From VAZQ01 sp963725185 (lineage in GTDB: Bacteria; Pseudomonadota; Alphaproteobacteria; Rhizobiales; Xanthobacteraceae): a stretch of 64,000 bases of DNA. Numbering within the stretch: position 1 is the first letter of the stretch; each line of letters begins with the position of its first letter. The notes under the pieces are model-generated. The model was not told the origin of the DNA. It saw only the letters and a list, made by a program, of their open reading frames with translations, and ran no database searches. The position numbers and the translations under genes were made by a program. Shown here piece by piece: positions 26,220 to 34,593 of the stretch. The DNA lies in contig CAVRXO010000002.1 of assembly GCA_963725185.1 (NCBI GenBank), forward strand, positions 558,001 to 622,000, written 5' to 3'.

Positions 26220-27338
26220 ATGCGCCAGGAGGTGATAGCCCGCCAGGCTGCGGCGATGCGGGATGCGAAGCTCGATGCGCTCGTCTCGATCTCGCCGGAG
26301 AACTTCGCCTATGTCACCGGCTTCTTGTCGCCGACGCAACCGCTGATGCGCTGGCGGCACGCCATGGCGCTGGTGACGGCGGATGGCGAGACCTCCCTGG
26401 TCGTCGTCGACATGGAGGCCAATACGATCCGCTCCAAGGCGCCGGCCGGCACCGATATCGCGGTCTGGCGCGAGTTCAAGTTCGAGGCCATGCGGGTGCT
26501 GGCCGACGTCCTGCGCCGGCGCGGGCTGGCGCAAGCGCGCATCGGCATCGAGCTCGATTATCTCCCGGCCGGCGATTTCGCGGAATTGCGCGAATTGCTG
26601 CCCGGCGCCGAATTCAAGGCGGCGCAAAGCCTGCTGGCCCGCCTGCGCCAGATCAAGACCGCGGGCGAGATCGAAATCCTGCGGCGGCTTTCGCGCATTG
26701 CCGACAAGGCCATCACCGATGCCTACCGCAGCGTCCATGCCGGCGATAGCGAGATGGATGTGGCGGCCGCACTGACGCGGGGCGTCTACGAGCAGGGCGC
26801 CGAGTATTTCAAGCTCATGATCGTCGCGACCGGCGAGCGCAGCGTGTTTCCCAATGTCGGTCCAACCGAGCGCGTGCTCCGGCACGGTGACGTCTGCCGG
26901 GTCGAGATCTTTCCGATGCTCGGCGGCTATCACGCCGGCGTGTGCCGCACCGCCGCGGTCGGCGCGCCGCCGCCGCAGGCCGAGCGCATCTGGGCGAACC
27001 TGACCGCGTGCAAGCATCTCCTGCTCGACGCCATCAAGCCCGGCGCCTCGAGCCGGGCGATCTACGAGCTCTATCTCGGCAAGGTGAGCGAGCTCGGCCT
27101 GCCGCCGATCTCCTTCATCGGACACGGCATCGGCCTGCATCTGCACGAAGACCCTTACCTCGGACCGACCGACGACCAGCTGCTCGAAGCCGGCATGGTG
27201 CTGGGCATCGAGCCGCTGGTCTACGAGACCGGGTTCGGCTTCGGCATGCAGAACAAGGACATGGTGCTGGTCACCGGCACCGGTTGCGAGCTGTTGTCGG
27301 ATTATGCCGACACCGAGCGGCTGATGATTGTGCCTTAG
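26220..27338 (+). CDS. M24 family peptidase (Xaa-Pro aminopeptidase/creatinase type)
   Basis: 372 aa, intact, starting just after the enolase-superfamily gene. The N-terminal creatinase-like domain (about residues 1-125) is followed by a pita-bread domain: IKTAGEIEILRRLSRIADKA, GHGIGLHLHEDPYLGP with a metal or catalytic His, and LGIEPLVYETGFGFGMQN with the acidic ligand. RVEIFPMLGGYHAGVCRT stands where metal Asp residues are usual (DxG...D), but the first Asp appears as Glu and the second is not obvious, so this may be a creatinase-like non-canonical member. Such enzymes cleave Xaa-Pro bonds or C-N bonds such as in creatine. It is last in the cupin-racemase-M24 operon. Confidence 0.82.
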   Translation: MRQEVIARQAAAMRDAKLDALVSISPENFAYVTGFLSPTQPLMRWRHAMALVTADGETSLVVVDMEANTIRSKAPAGTDIAVWREFKFEAMRVLADVLRRRGLAQARIGIELDYLPAGDFAELRELLPGAEFKAAQSLLARLRQIKTAGEIEILRRLSRIADKAITDAYRSVHAGDSEMDVAAALTRGVYEQGAEYFKLMIVATGERSVFPNVGPTERVLRHGDVCRVEIFPMLGGYHAGVCRTAAVGAPPPQAERIWANLTACKHLLLDAIKPGASSRAIYELYLGKVSELGLPPISFIGHGIGLHLHEDPYLGPTDDQLLEAGMVLGIEPLVYETGFGFGMQNKDMVLVTGTGCELLSDYADTERLMIVP

Positions 27339-27420
27339 AGGTCCAATCGGCGCCGGCTTGCTCATTGACATTGCAAGCGTGCCATCTACGACACTTGCTG
27401 CGATTGCTGAGCGGTACAAC

Positions 27421-27565
27421 CTCCCTCGCCCCGCTTGCGGGGAGAGGGCAACGCGGCACCGAGGAAAACCAGAACTCGGCATGGTGAGGGGGCGTTTCCG
27501 CAAGCTCAGAACTCGCGGCAGCGCCCCCTCATCCCGACCTTCTCCCCGCTCGCGGGGAGAAGGAG
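27421..27565. repeat. Interrupted palindromic repeat family E
   Basis: Two hairpins, CCCCGCTTGCGGGG and CTCCCCGCTCGCGGGGAG, joined by a segment with GAGGGGGCG and CGCCCCCTC arms, in the 391-base gap between the M24 and TTT genes. It resembles the common rhizobial CCCTC...GGGAG intergenic repeats. Nothing else is evident in this gap. Confidence 0.65.
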
Positions 27566-27729
27566 ACCGCCGTGCAGCCGGACATGTGCGAAGCAATGTC
27601 AGAGTCATCAACGGCAGAGCGCCCAAATCTACGGCGACTTGACGCGGGTCTGCTCGCGCAATGGACTGGCTTTCGCGCATCGGCGTCCGTAAGGTCGCGC
27701 TGGCCGGTGTAACAAAATGAGACCGCACC

Positions 27730-28719
27730 ATGCTTAGACGTGATGTGCTGGCGCTTGGCCTTGCGTCCATATCGGCCGCTGGGCTGCGACCATTTCCCGC
27801 ATTCGCTCAGGACAAGTATCCCGACCAGCCGATCCGGCTCATCGTTCCGCGTTCGGCGGGCGGGGTGGTCGACGTGATCGCCCGCCTCTGGGCCGACCAG
27901 GTCAAAACGCAGCTCGGCACGGTGGTGATCGAGAACCAGGGCGGCGGCGGCGGAACGATCGCCGCCGCCACGGTCGCGCGCGCGCGACCGGATGGCTACA
28001 CGCTGCTCGCCGGGACCACCAGCGAGCTCGTCATCAGCCCCGTGATCATGGGGACGCCGTCCTACGATCCGGTCAAGGACCTGACGCCGATCGTCACCAC
28101 GGCGGTCTCGGTGTCGGCCCTGATGGTGCACGAGTCGTTGCCGGTCCATACGCTGCAGGAGCTGATCGCCTATGACAAAGCCAATCCCGGCAAGCTGTCC
28201 TACGGCTCGGCGGGCGTGGGCACATCGGCGCAATTGTGCGCCGAGCTGTTCAAGCAGCTCGCCGGCCTGCCCGACATCGTGCATGTACCCTACAAGGGCG
28301 CCAATCCCGGGCTGGTCGACTTCTATGCCGGGCACCTCCCGATGTTTGCCGCCAGCATCTCGCCGCAGGTGCTCGACATGCATCGTGCGGGAAAAATTCG
28401 TATCCTGGTCGCGGGGACCAATCGGCGCCTTGCGGCTGCGCCGGACATTCCGATCAGCACCGACGTCGGCTTCCCCGATCTCATCACGCTGATGTTCATG
28501 GGCGTGTTTGCGCCTGCCGGCACGCCGCACCCGATCATCGCGCAGATTGCCGCCGCAACCCATCAGGTGATGGCGGACAAGACGTTCCAGCAGCGGTTGA
28601 TCCTGGCGGGGTTCGAGCCGGTGACCGATTCAGGCCCCGAGCAGACCGCGAAATTCATCCAGGAGGAGCTGGTGCGCTGGACCCCGCTGCTGAAGGCTTC
28701 CGGCCTGAAGATCAATTGA
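27730..28719 (+). CDS. TTT-family (TctC/Bug) periplasmic solute receptor
   Basis: 329 aa. Signal peptide of residues 1-27 with a leading RRD (MLRRDVLALGLASISAAG) and a cut after AFAQ. The mature protein starts DKYPDQPIRLIVPRSAGGVV, with IENQGGGGGTIAAATVARA, GYTLLAGTTSE, and VPYKGANPGLVDFYAGHL, which is the classic Bug pattern of Bordetella and Cupriavidus receptors. Ligands in that branch are small carboxylates, amides or aromatic acids. It is followed by the two-subunit thiamine-diphosphate enzyme after 173 bases, so the imported substrate may be a 2-oxo or sulfo acid. It belongs to a different subgroup from the 16250, 21693 and 32915 receptors. Confidence 0.88.
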   Translation: MLRRDVLALGLASISAAGLRPFPAFAQDKYPDQPIRLIVPRSAGGVVDVIARLWADQVKTQLGTVVIENQGGGGGTIAAATVARARPDGYTLLAGTTSELVISPVIMGTPSYDPVKDLTPIVTTAVSVSALMVHESLPVHTLQELIAYDKANPGKLSYGSAGVGTSAQLCAELFKQLAGLPDIVHVPYKGANPGLVDFYAGHLPMFAASISPQVLDMHRAGKIRILVAGTNRRLAAAPDIPISTDVGFPDLITLMFMGVFAPAGTPHPIIAQIAAATHQVMADKTFQQRLILAGFEPVTDSGPEQTAKFIQEELVRWTPLLKASGLKIN

Positions 28720-28892
28720 GAGCGGTCGCTCCCCTTGCAATCTGGAGCCGATCCGTCGGGAAAATGCCCGTTCGGGCGCATGCGTTTGGCGTGGAGCACC
28801 GGCGCCGCATCATGGCTTGACGACCTATGGCGGCGTTCCTATCGTCGCCTGCCCCGCCCCTGATTTCATCCCCCAGAACGAGCGATTCCACG

Positions 28893-29396
28893 ATGGACGT
28901 CAACGACCAGATTCACGCGCAACTCGTCAAGGCGGGCGTCCGCCTTGCGGCGACGCTCCCCGACGATTGGGTCAACGGGCTCATCCGGCGCGTCGCCAAG
29001 GACAACGTCATTCGGCATGTGTCGGTCGGCCGCGAGGCCGAGACGATCGCGATCTGCGCCGGCGCGTTTTTCGGCGGCGTGCGGTCGGTGGCCATCATCG
29101 GCAATACGGGATTGCTCACCTGCACCGGCGAGATGGCGACCTTGTGCCTGCGCCATGCGATCCCGGTGTTCTGCATCGTGAGCGGCCGCGGCTCGATCGA
29201 CGATCACAAGGTCTACCAGGAGGTGCAGGGCCGCCGGACCATTCCGCTGCTGCAGGCCTACGATTACCCCTACAAGGTCATCGACAAGCCGGATGAGATC
29301 GAGAGCATCCCCGATGCCTACGAATGGCATCGGCTGCAGAAGCGGCCGTTCGTCCTGTTCCTGACCAAGAAACTGCTTGGAGTGAAGAACGCATGA
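28893..29396 (+). CDS. Thiamine-diphosphate decarboxylase, alpha (PYR-domain) subunit, sulfopyruvate/phosphonopyruvate decarboxylase-like
   Basis: 167 aa from ATG 28893 (MDVNDQIHAQLVKAGVRLAA). It matches the pyrimidine-binding half of ThDP enzymes that are split into two genes, such as ComD/ComE. VSVGREAETIAICAGAFFGG contains the conserved activating Glu, and GNTGLLTCTGEMATLCLRH and VCIVSGRGSIDD-type segments follow. ThDP enzymes of this size need a partner supplying the diphosphate-binding domain, here the next gene, which overlaps by ATGA. Possible substrates are sulfopyruvate, phosphonopyruvate or another 2-oxo acid. Sulfolactate metabolism is only a suggestion, as no comABC genes are near. 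Confidence 0.8.
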   Translation: MDVNDQIHAQLVKAGVRLAATLPDDWVNGLIRRVAKDNVIRHVSVGREAETIAICAGAFFGGVRSVAIIGNTGLLTCTGEMATLCLRHAIPVFCIVSGRGSIDDHKVYQEVQGRRTIPLLQAYDYPYKVIDKPDEIESIPDAYEWHRLQKRPFVLFLTKKLLGVKNA

Positions 29397-29995
29397 AAAC
29401 GAATGAGGCCATGCAGGTGCTGGCCCGCCACCGCGGCGATGCCGTCGTCGTTTGCGCGCTCGGCATGGCGGCCAACGAATGGTGGGCGGTCACGCGCAGC
29501 GAGGACAGCTTCTACATGCACGGCGGAATGGGCTTCGCCTCGAGCTTCGCGCTCGGCTTGGCGCTGTCGGTCCCCGAGACGCCGGTCTGGGTGCTCAACA
29601 GCGACGGATCGCTGTGCATGAACCTCGGCTGCCTGCTGACCGAAGCCGGGCAGCAGCCCAGGAACCTGAAGCATTTCGTCGTCGACAATCAGTGCTACCA
29701 GACCGTCGAGAACATGCCGATGGTCAATCAGGACGGCGCCGACTATGCGGCCATCGCGCGCGGCGCCGGCATCGCGCAGGCGGTGACCATCGACAATCTC
29801 GCCGACCTCGATCGCAAGATGCCCGAGATCGTCGCCGCGCCCGGCCCCTATTTCATCCGGCTGCGGGTCGAGGCCGAGCCCGACTACCAGCGGGCGCCGC
29901 CCGCCACCTACGAGGGGCCGGAGATGAAGTACCGCTTCGGCCGCGCCATGGAAAAGAAGCTCGGCATCAAGGTGTTCGGCCCGCGCGGCTACTGA
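29393..29995 (+). CDS. Thiamine-diphosphate decarboxylase, beta (PP-domain) subunit
   Basis: 200 aa, start ATG 29393 overlapping the alpha stop. It carries the ThDP diphosphate and Mg motif as VLNSDGSLCMNLGCLLTEA (the canonical form is GDGx24-27N), followed by LKHFVVDNQCYQTVENMP, where the Asn/Asp ligands sit. FYMHGGMGFASSFALGLAL leads into the motif, as in other ComE/phosphonopyruvate decarboxylase beta chains. The catalytic site would form between the alpha and beta chains. A C-terminal extension (YRFGRAMEKKLGIKVFGPRG) is present. The subunits are intact and clearly co-translated. Confidence 0.82.
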   Translation: MKTNEAMQVLARHRGDAVVVCALGMAANEWWAVTRSEDSFYMHGGMGFASSFALGLALSVPETPVWVLNSDGSLCMNLGCLLTEAGQQPRNLKHFVVDNQCYQTVENMPMVNQDGADYAAIARGAGIAQAVTIDNLADLDRKMPEIVAAPGPYFIRLRVEAEPDYQRAPPATYEGPEMKYRFGRAMEKKLGIKVFGPRGY

Positions 29996-30041
29996 GCGCG
30001 ATGCGGCTCGGCCGTAGCCGTGGTCGCGCAACACTTACTTA

Positions 30042-30140
30042 TCCCGGCCTTGAGCCGGGACCGTCCGAAATTCAGAGCTTGTAACGGTCCCGGCTCATAG
30101 CGCGGCGAAGACGCGCGTAAACGCGCAATGGCCGGGACAA
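30042..30140. repeat. Palindromic repeat family D, copy 3
   Basis: Starts ATCCCGGCCTTGAGCCGGGA and ends GCCGGGACAAGAGG, with the centre TTCAGAGCTTGTAACGGTCC and an added GCGCGTAAACGCGC inner palindrome. It relates to 1229-1300 and 1349-1418. Confidence 0.7.
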
Positions 30141-30144
30141 GAGG

Positions 30145-30525
30145 TTACGGCATCTTGGCGCCTTCCTCGTACAGCTCGATCATGTTGCCGTCGGGATCGT
30201 ACACATAGATGGTCAGGCCGTAGATGCCATCGTGCAGGTCGCGATCGAATTTCGCATCGGCCTGCTTGAGCCGGGCCGCGACGCCGCGGACGTCCTTGGC
30301 CTTGAAGGCGATGTGATCGATCTGCGGCGCTCCGGTGGCGCCGCCCGAAGTCAGCGCCAATCCCTGCCTGAACGGGACGAAGGGCCGTCCGTCAGGGAGC
30401 GGCTTGGCCGGGCGAATCGTAAAGCCGAGCAGATCGACGTAAAAGCGTTCCGAGCGCTTGATGTCGGAGACCTTGAGCAGCATATGCGCGAAGTCGGTCG
30501 CGCCGGCCATCGTATCGGTGGACAT
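30145..30525 (-). CDS. VOC family protein
   Basis: 126 aa. FAHMLLKVSDIKRSERFYVD, then LGFTIRPAKPLPDGRPFVPF, IDHIAFKAKDVRGVAARL, and YVYDPDGNMIELYEEG. The first His, second His and final Glu of the metal site are present. It is nearly the same length as the paralogue at 23148-23537 and shares its central phrases. It is the last gene of a leftward operon that starts with the opine-dehydrogenase-like gene and includes a tautomerase (2 bases upstream), which suggests handling of an enol or keto intermediate. Confidence 0.82.
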   Translation of the reverse strand: MSTDTMAGATDFAHMLLKVSDIKRSERFYVDLLGFTIRPAKPLPDGRPFVPFRQGLALTSGGATGAPQIDHIAFKAKDVRGVAARLKQADAKFDRDLHDGIYGLTIYVYDPDGNMIELYEEGAKMP

Positions 30526-30526
30526 C

Positions 30527-30718
30527 TCAATCCTTTCTTTCGTCGCCCATCACGCCTGCGAGCGCCCAGTTCTCTTTCGGCACCTCCTGAATGATGACGT
30601 GAAGGTTGGTGGGCTTGGCGCCGGCGTGCTGCACCATGGCGTCGGTGATGGCGCGGACCAGGGCGCGCTTCTGCTGCTGCGTGCGGCCGGTCCACATCTG
30701 TACGGTCACGACGGGCAT
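30527..30718 (-). CDS. 4-oxalocrotonate tautomerase family enzyme
   Basis: 63 aa including Met. The mature protein would begin PVVTVQMWTGRTQQQKRAL with the catalytic N-terminal Pro, followed by LVRAITDAMVQHAGAKPTNL and the strand VIIQEVPKENWALAGV. This is the size and layout of 4-OT family tautomerases, which move protons between enol and keto forms of unsaturated 2-oxo acids in aromatic meta-cleavage and related paths. Arg11 is present in GRT. It sits between the VOC gene (2-base gap) and the dipicolinate-synthase-A-like gene (14 bases). Confidence 0.85.
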   Translation of the reverse strand: MPVVTVQMWTGRTQQQKRALVRAITDAMVQHAGAKPTNLHVIIQEVPKENWALAGVMGDERKD

Positions 30719-30731
30719 GCGATACTCCTTG

Positions 30732-31644
30732 TCACGATTCCTCGCGCAGGATCGTCTCGATCCGCTCGCGAATTCCGCCCCATTGGCTGGCGCCGACCGT
30801 GACCGGCGCACGGCTACCGAGACCGCGTCCCCAGATTGCGTTCAAGCCGAGCCGCTTGGCGGCATCGAAATCGACGCCGCCGGGGGGCGCCGCAAGATCG
30901 ACGATCAGCGCCGTCTTGGGCAGGCGCGAGAGCACGTCCTCGCCCAACCACGCGCGACGGCACGGTCGAGAAGACCAAATCGAGGCTTGGCGCCAGCGCC
31001 GGCAGGTCTGCCAGCAGATGCGGCGTCGCGCCCGCCACATAGGCCGCGGCGCGCTGCTCGGCATTGCGCGCCGCCACGTGGGTGCGGGCGCCGAGCGCCA
31101 CCAGATAGCGCGCCAGCACTGCCCCGATCGTTCCCTGGCCGACCACGCAGGCATTGGCGTTGTGGATGGTGATGGCGGTGTTCTCGATGACGATCTTGAG
31201 CAAGCCTTCGATGATGGCCGGCGTCCGCTGCAGCATCAGGCTGCGGTCCCATTCATATTCGTGCAGCTTGATCGACAGCGCCTGCGCATTCGCCTTGAGG
31301 TTGGCATCGGCCCAGCCGAGGATGATATGGGCGCGCGGCGCCATGCCGGCCAGCATGGCGCGATCCGGAATGATCGGCGCCGCGGCGGTCGGCGCAAACA
31401 GCGCGCCGCTCGCCGAAATGCCGGGAATCGGAAACAGCGCGAACCGCGCGTCCTTGAGCACGGCGGCCGGATCGTTCAGCTGTTGGACGCCGGGAATGCC
31501 ATGCACAGGCCAGGGAAAGCCGTGCGCACGAACTTGCGCGCCGGTGGCCGCCGCCAGGCGCGCGATCTCCTGCTCGCGCTTGTCGCCGCCGAGCATGCCG
31601 ATCACCAGCTTGCGCCAATCCACCGCAACCCCTTCATCGGCCAT
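30732..31644 (-). CDS. Dipicolinate synthase subunit A-like protein (one frameshift)
   Basis: About 305 aa. Resembles SpoVFA/DpaA: VIGMLGGDKREQEIARLAA at the N-terminus, TPAIIEGLLKIVIENTAITI in the middle, then the NAD-binding VVGQGTIGAVLARYLVALGA, VFSTVPSRVV, and LIVDLAAPPGGVDFDAAKRL. A single extra base near 30953 splits the last 70 residues into another frame. In Bacillus the DpaA/DpaB pair makes dipicolinate from dihydroxy-tetrahydrodipicolinate. No spoVFB-like flavoprotein gene is visible here. The start overlaps the end of the opine-dehydrogenase-like gene, so they are co-translated. Its presence in a non-sporulating bacterium is notable. Confidence 0.72.
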
Positions 31645-32731
31645 TTCGCTTCGCTCCAACCAGCCTCAATAAGCCGTCCCGATCCAATCCCGCAATGCCC
31701 ATACGCTCGGCGGTGCGCCCTTGCGCGGCGAGATCGGCGCCCAGCAGCGTCTGGCCGATCTGCAGGAGCGATCCGGCGATCGGCACCTCGACCCCGGCGA
31801 TCCCGGCCAGCACGACGAACGGCAACAGGCCGTGGCCGAAATCCTCCCGATAATAACGGTGCCCGAGCGAATCCGGCGCCTTGATTCGGCGATTGGCCTC
31901 GCCCGCCGCGACGGCGGCCGCGAGGTCGTCGGGATCTGGCCACGAGGCCGCGACCGTGCCGATCGCCTGCATCTCGGCGACGACGGACGGCAGCGCGTGC
32001 CCGAAGGCGCGGGCGACCGCGCGCCGCTCGTCATCGAGTGCCCGCATGACGCGCGCCACGCCGCCCGTCATGCCCGCAACGTAGAAGGTGAAATCCCCTC
32101 CCGTCGCCTCGATCCAGGCGGCGCCAAGCACCGCGCCGGGGACATGCAGGACCATGTTCACATTGGCGAGGTCGCATGCCAGCACGTCCGGCATGATTTC
32201 GGCGCCGCCAAACAGTGCCCGGGCCGCCGATAGCGCGGCATCGCCGTCCGGCAGGGCCGCAAGCCGCACGCTCCGGGCAGCGCCCGTAATCGTCACGCGG
32301 CCGGGCGCATATTTGCGCGCCACGTAGGTGAGCGTGGAAAATTCCGCGATCGGCGGCGGCTTGGCGCCGAGCGCGTGAAAGACCTGCCGAAACTCCAGCG
32401 CGCCACCGGTGTGGCCGGGGTTGAGCACAACCGGAATCGTCGTACCCGCCTGCGCCAAGGCGCGCGCGATGTCGGCATGGGCGAAGGTCGGCAGGCAAAC
32501 CAAAATGACGTCGGCTGCCTCGATCGCCTCGCCCAAGTCGCTGGTGATGAGCTGCGGGCGCGCGACGCCGCTGCCCAGGACGCCCTCGTAGGCGATGCCG
32601 CCCTGCTCCTGAAACGCCGCGAGCGTCTGCGGCGAGCGGCCCCAGAACCTCACCTCATGACCCGCGGCCACAAGCTCCGCAACCGCGGCCGCCCCGCCCG
32701 CGCCGGCACCCACGACCGCGACTTTGTGCAT
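31634..32731 (-). CDS. NAD/NADP octopine/nopaline dehydrogenase family protein
   Basis: 365 aa, intact. The N-terminal Rossmann motif VAVVGAGAGGAAAVAELVAA is at residues 4-23, with VILVCLPTFAHADIARAL and VVLNPGHTGGALEF after it. The C-terminal opine-dehydrogenase helical domain has ANVNMVLHVPGAVLGA, with the N...H pattern near residue 205, and YYREDFGHGLLPFVVLA. Enzymes of this fold reductively join an amino acid to an oxo acid, or reverse it, as in opine metabolism and staphylopine-type metallophores. Here it heads a leftward operon with the dipicolinate-synthase-A-like, tautomerase and VOC genes, which points to a private pathway on an imino or amino dicarboxylate. Confidence 0.82.
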   Translation of the reverse strand: MHKVAVVGAGAGGAAAVAELVAAGHEVRFWGRSPQTLAAFQEQGGIAYEGVLGSGVARPQLITSDLGEAIEAADVILVCLPTFAHADIARALAQAGTTIPVVLNPGHTGGALEFRQVFHALGAKPPPIAEFSTLTYVARKYAPGRVTITGAARSVRLAALPDGDAALSAARALFGGAEIMPDVLACDLANVNMVLHVPGAVLGAAWIEATGGDFTFYVAGMTGGVARVMRALDDERRAVARAFGHALPSVVAEMQAIGTVAASWPDPDDLAAAVAAGEANRRIKAPDSLGHRYYREDFGHGLLPFVVLAGIAGVEVPIAGSLLQIGQTLLGADLAAQGRTAERMGIAGLDRDGLLRLVGAKRNGR

Positions 32732-32914
32732 GCTTTCCCCTGTTCAAAGCGTTCTCGCCGATTTTATCGCCGGCGTCCAATGGCATGCCCCGCAACTGCG
32801 TATTCACGTCGCAGGTGGGCGGGAAGGATGATTCTCGTCCTTGTCATCGGCACAGGGCTTGCATCATAGTCCTTGAGACGGGTCGCTGATGTGTAAACCC
32901 CGAGGGGGAACGAC

Positions 32915-33973
32915 ATGCGCAGACCGATCGCCGCCCTTGTCCTCATTGCTGCGCTTGCGGCATCGCAGGCGTCCGCCGAAACAGCCGAGGACTTTTATCG
33001 CGGCAAGCGGCTCACCCTGACGGTCGGCTACGGGCCAGGCGGAGGCTATGATGTCTTTGCCCGCCTGCTGGCGCGCCATCTCGGCAGGTTCATCCCCGGC
33101 AATCCGCCAATCATCGTGCAGAACATGCCGGGCGCCGGCAGCCTGATCGCGGCCAACTACCTCTATACGATCGCGCCCAAGGACGGCACCGCATTCGGTC
33201 TGTTCGCCCGCGACATGCCGCTGCTCGGCCTCATGGGCCACAACCCCAATGTCCAGTTCGATCCGCGCAAGTTCCGTTGGCTGGGATCATCGTCGGACTT
33301 TTCCGACGATGCCTATGTGATGATCGTGCGCGACGACGCGCCCGTGAAATCGATCGTCGAGATGCAGCGCCCCGGCGGTCCGGTGACGGTGCTCGGCGGC
33401 ACCGCCGACGGCGCCACCGGGGGCGACGTACCGCGGATCCTGCAGGAGGCGCTGGGGCTCAACATGAAGCTTGTGCTGGGCTACCGCGACAGCGCCGCGG
33501 TCTTCCTGGCCATGGAGCGCGGCGAAGTCAGCGGCCGCACCACCGATCTGTCGGCGATCCAATCCACCAGGCCCGACTGGCTCAAGCCGAACAGCGGATA
33601 TCGTCTGCTCGTGCAGTATGCCCGCCGCACGCGCCACAAGGATTTCCCTGACGTGCCGACCGCGCGCGAGCTCGTGCGCACCGACGCAGGCCGCGCCCTG
33701 ATCGAGTTCACCGAGACTCCGCTGCTCACCATGGCGCGGCCCTATGCGGCGCCGCCGGGCGTGCCCGCGGACCGCCTGAAAATCTTGCAGACGGCCTTTC
33801 TGGCCGCCCACCGCGATCCGCAATTTCTCGACGAGGCCGCCAAGCTCGGCATCTATGTCAGCCCGGTGAGCGCGCAGGACATGGCCCGCAGCATCGAGCG
33901 CCTGTCGCAGGCGCCGCCGGAGCTGTTCGATGAGGTCAGAAAGCTGCTCGCCGGCGGCAAGGGCGGCGGCTGA
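32915..33973 (+). CDS. TTT-family (TctC/Bug) periplasmic solute receptor
   Basis: 352 aa. Strong ribosome site (GAGGGGGAAC before ATG). Signal peptide of residues 1-21 ending ASA. The mature start ETAEDFYRGKRLTLTVGYG is followed by GGGYDVFARLLARHLGRF, NMPGAGSLIAANYLYTIA, and LGYRDSAAVFLAMERGEVSG, as in the 16250 and 21693 receptors. It is divergent from the opine-dehydrogenase operon with a 183-base shared upstream region, so it may be co-regulated with it and supply its substrate. The carrier proteins are not in the window. Confidence 0.87.
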   Translation: MRRPIAALVLIAALAASQASAETAEDFYRGKRLTLTVGYGPGGGYDVFARLLARHLGRFIPGNPPIIVQNMPGAGSLIAANYLYTIAPKDGTAFGLFARDMPLLGLMGHNPNVQFDPRKFRWLGSSSDFSDDAYVMIVRDDAPVKSIVEMQRPGGPVTVLGGTADGATGGDVPRILQEALGLNMKLVLGYRDSAAVFLAMERGEVSGRTTDLSAIQSTRPDWLKPNSGYRLLVQYARRTRHKDFPDVPTARELVRTDAGRALIEFTETPLLTMARPYAAPPGVPADRLKILQTAFLAAHRDPQFLDEAAKLGIYVSPVSAQDMARSIERLSQAPPELFDEVRKLLAGGKGGG

Positions 33974-33978
33974 GTGCT

Positions 33979-34500
33979 TTACTCGTCGACGGAATGGGGA
34001 ACCCACTCCAATTTGCCGTCGATCCGGGGCTCGGTCGCGAATCTAAATTCCTTTTCCTGCCGAAGCGGCAACAGCCACGGTTGATACTCCACGACGATCG
34101 AGATGTCGGCGCCTCCGAACTTCTCCGGCGCCGGGAAACGCAAGAAATCGTCGAGCACGATGGTGAATTGCCGATCCGCCGAGAGAGATTGATCTCTCCA
34201 GGCCGCCTTGAATTTCCTTGTCTTGTAGGGAGATTGACATACCGGCGCCAGCGGGGCGGGTGCGGCAACCGCGTAACAAACCACCAGATAGGCATTGACG
34301 TTATTGAGCGGAATGAAGTTCGCATCCGAGATGGTGAATGAGATGGGATACGGGTTGGAGGGGTCGAGGGGTCCATCAGGCTCTACGGTCACGCCCGGCA
34401 AGTAGATCACGGCTGCCACTGTGCCGCCGCCCAGAACGGCGGCTGCGAGCGCGCGCAGCGAGCGGTTCCTTCTTGCCGATGTGTGCGTGCCTTTCGACAT
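33979..34500 (-). CDS. Hypothetical protein with N-terminal membrane anchor
   Basis: 173 aa from ATG 34500, with AAGGGGA in the ribosome-site position; an upstream ATG would add 21 residues. Basic residues (SARRNRSLR) precede a hydrophobic segment ALAAAVLGGGTVAAVIYLPG at about 16-35, so the protein is a single-pass or signal-peptide export product. The remaining 135 residues are mostly predicted beta (PISFTISDANFIPLNNVNAY, FGGADISIVVEY) and contain two Cys that could pair. No known family recognised. It converges with the TTT receptor gene (5-base gap). Confidence 0.6.
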   Translation of the reverse strand: MSKGTHTSARRNRSLRALAAAVLGGGTVAAVIYLPGVTVEPDGPLDPSNPYPISFTISDANFIPLNNVNAYLVVCYAVAAPAPLAPVCQSPYKTRKFKAAWRDQSLSADRQFTIVLDDFLRFPAPEKFGGADISIVVEYQPWLLPLRQEKEFRFATEPRIDGKLEWVPHSVDE

Positions 34501-34593
34501 ATGTCCCCTTGGTTCCGGCATGTCTGCTTTTTGCGCCTCGCTCCATCGCCGGGTCCCCGGCACTCCCGTGCGCGGGGCACCCGCCCATTCTTT

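Noticed and set aside
24615..27770. A 1051-codon open frame on the minus strand
   Set aside because: It is antisense to the bicupin, racemase and M24 genes, which carry clear catalytic motifs. The antisense text is compositionally biased.
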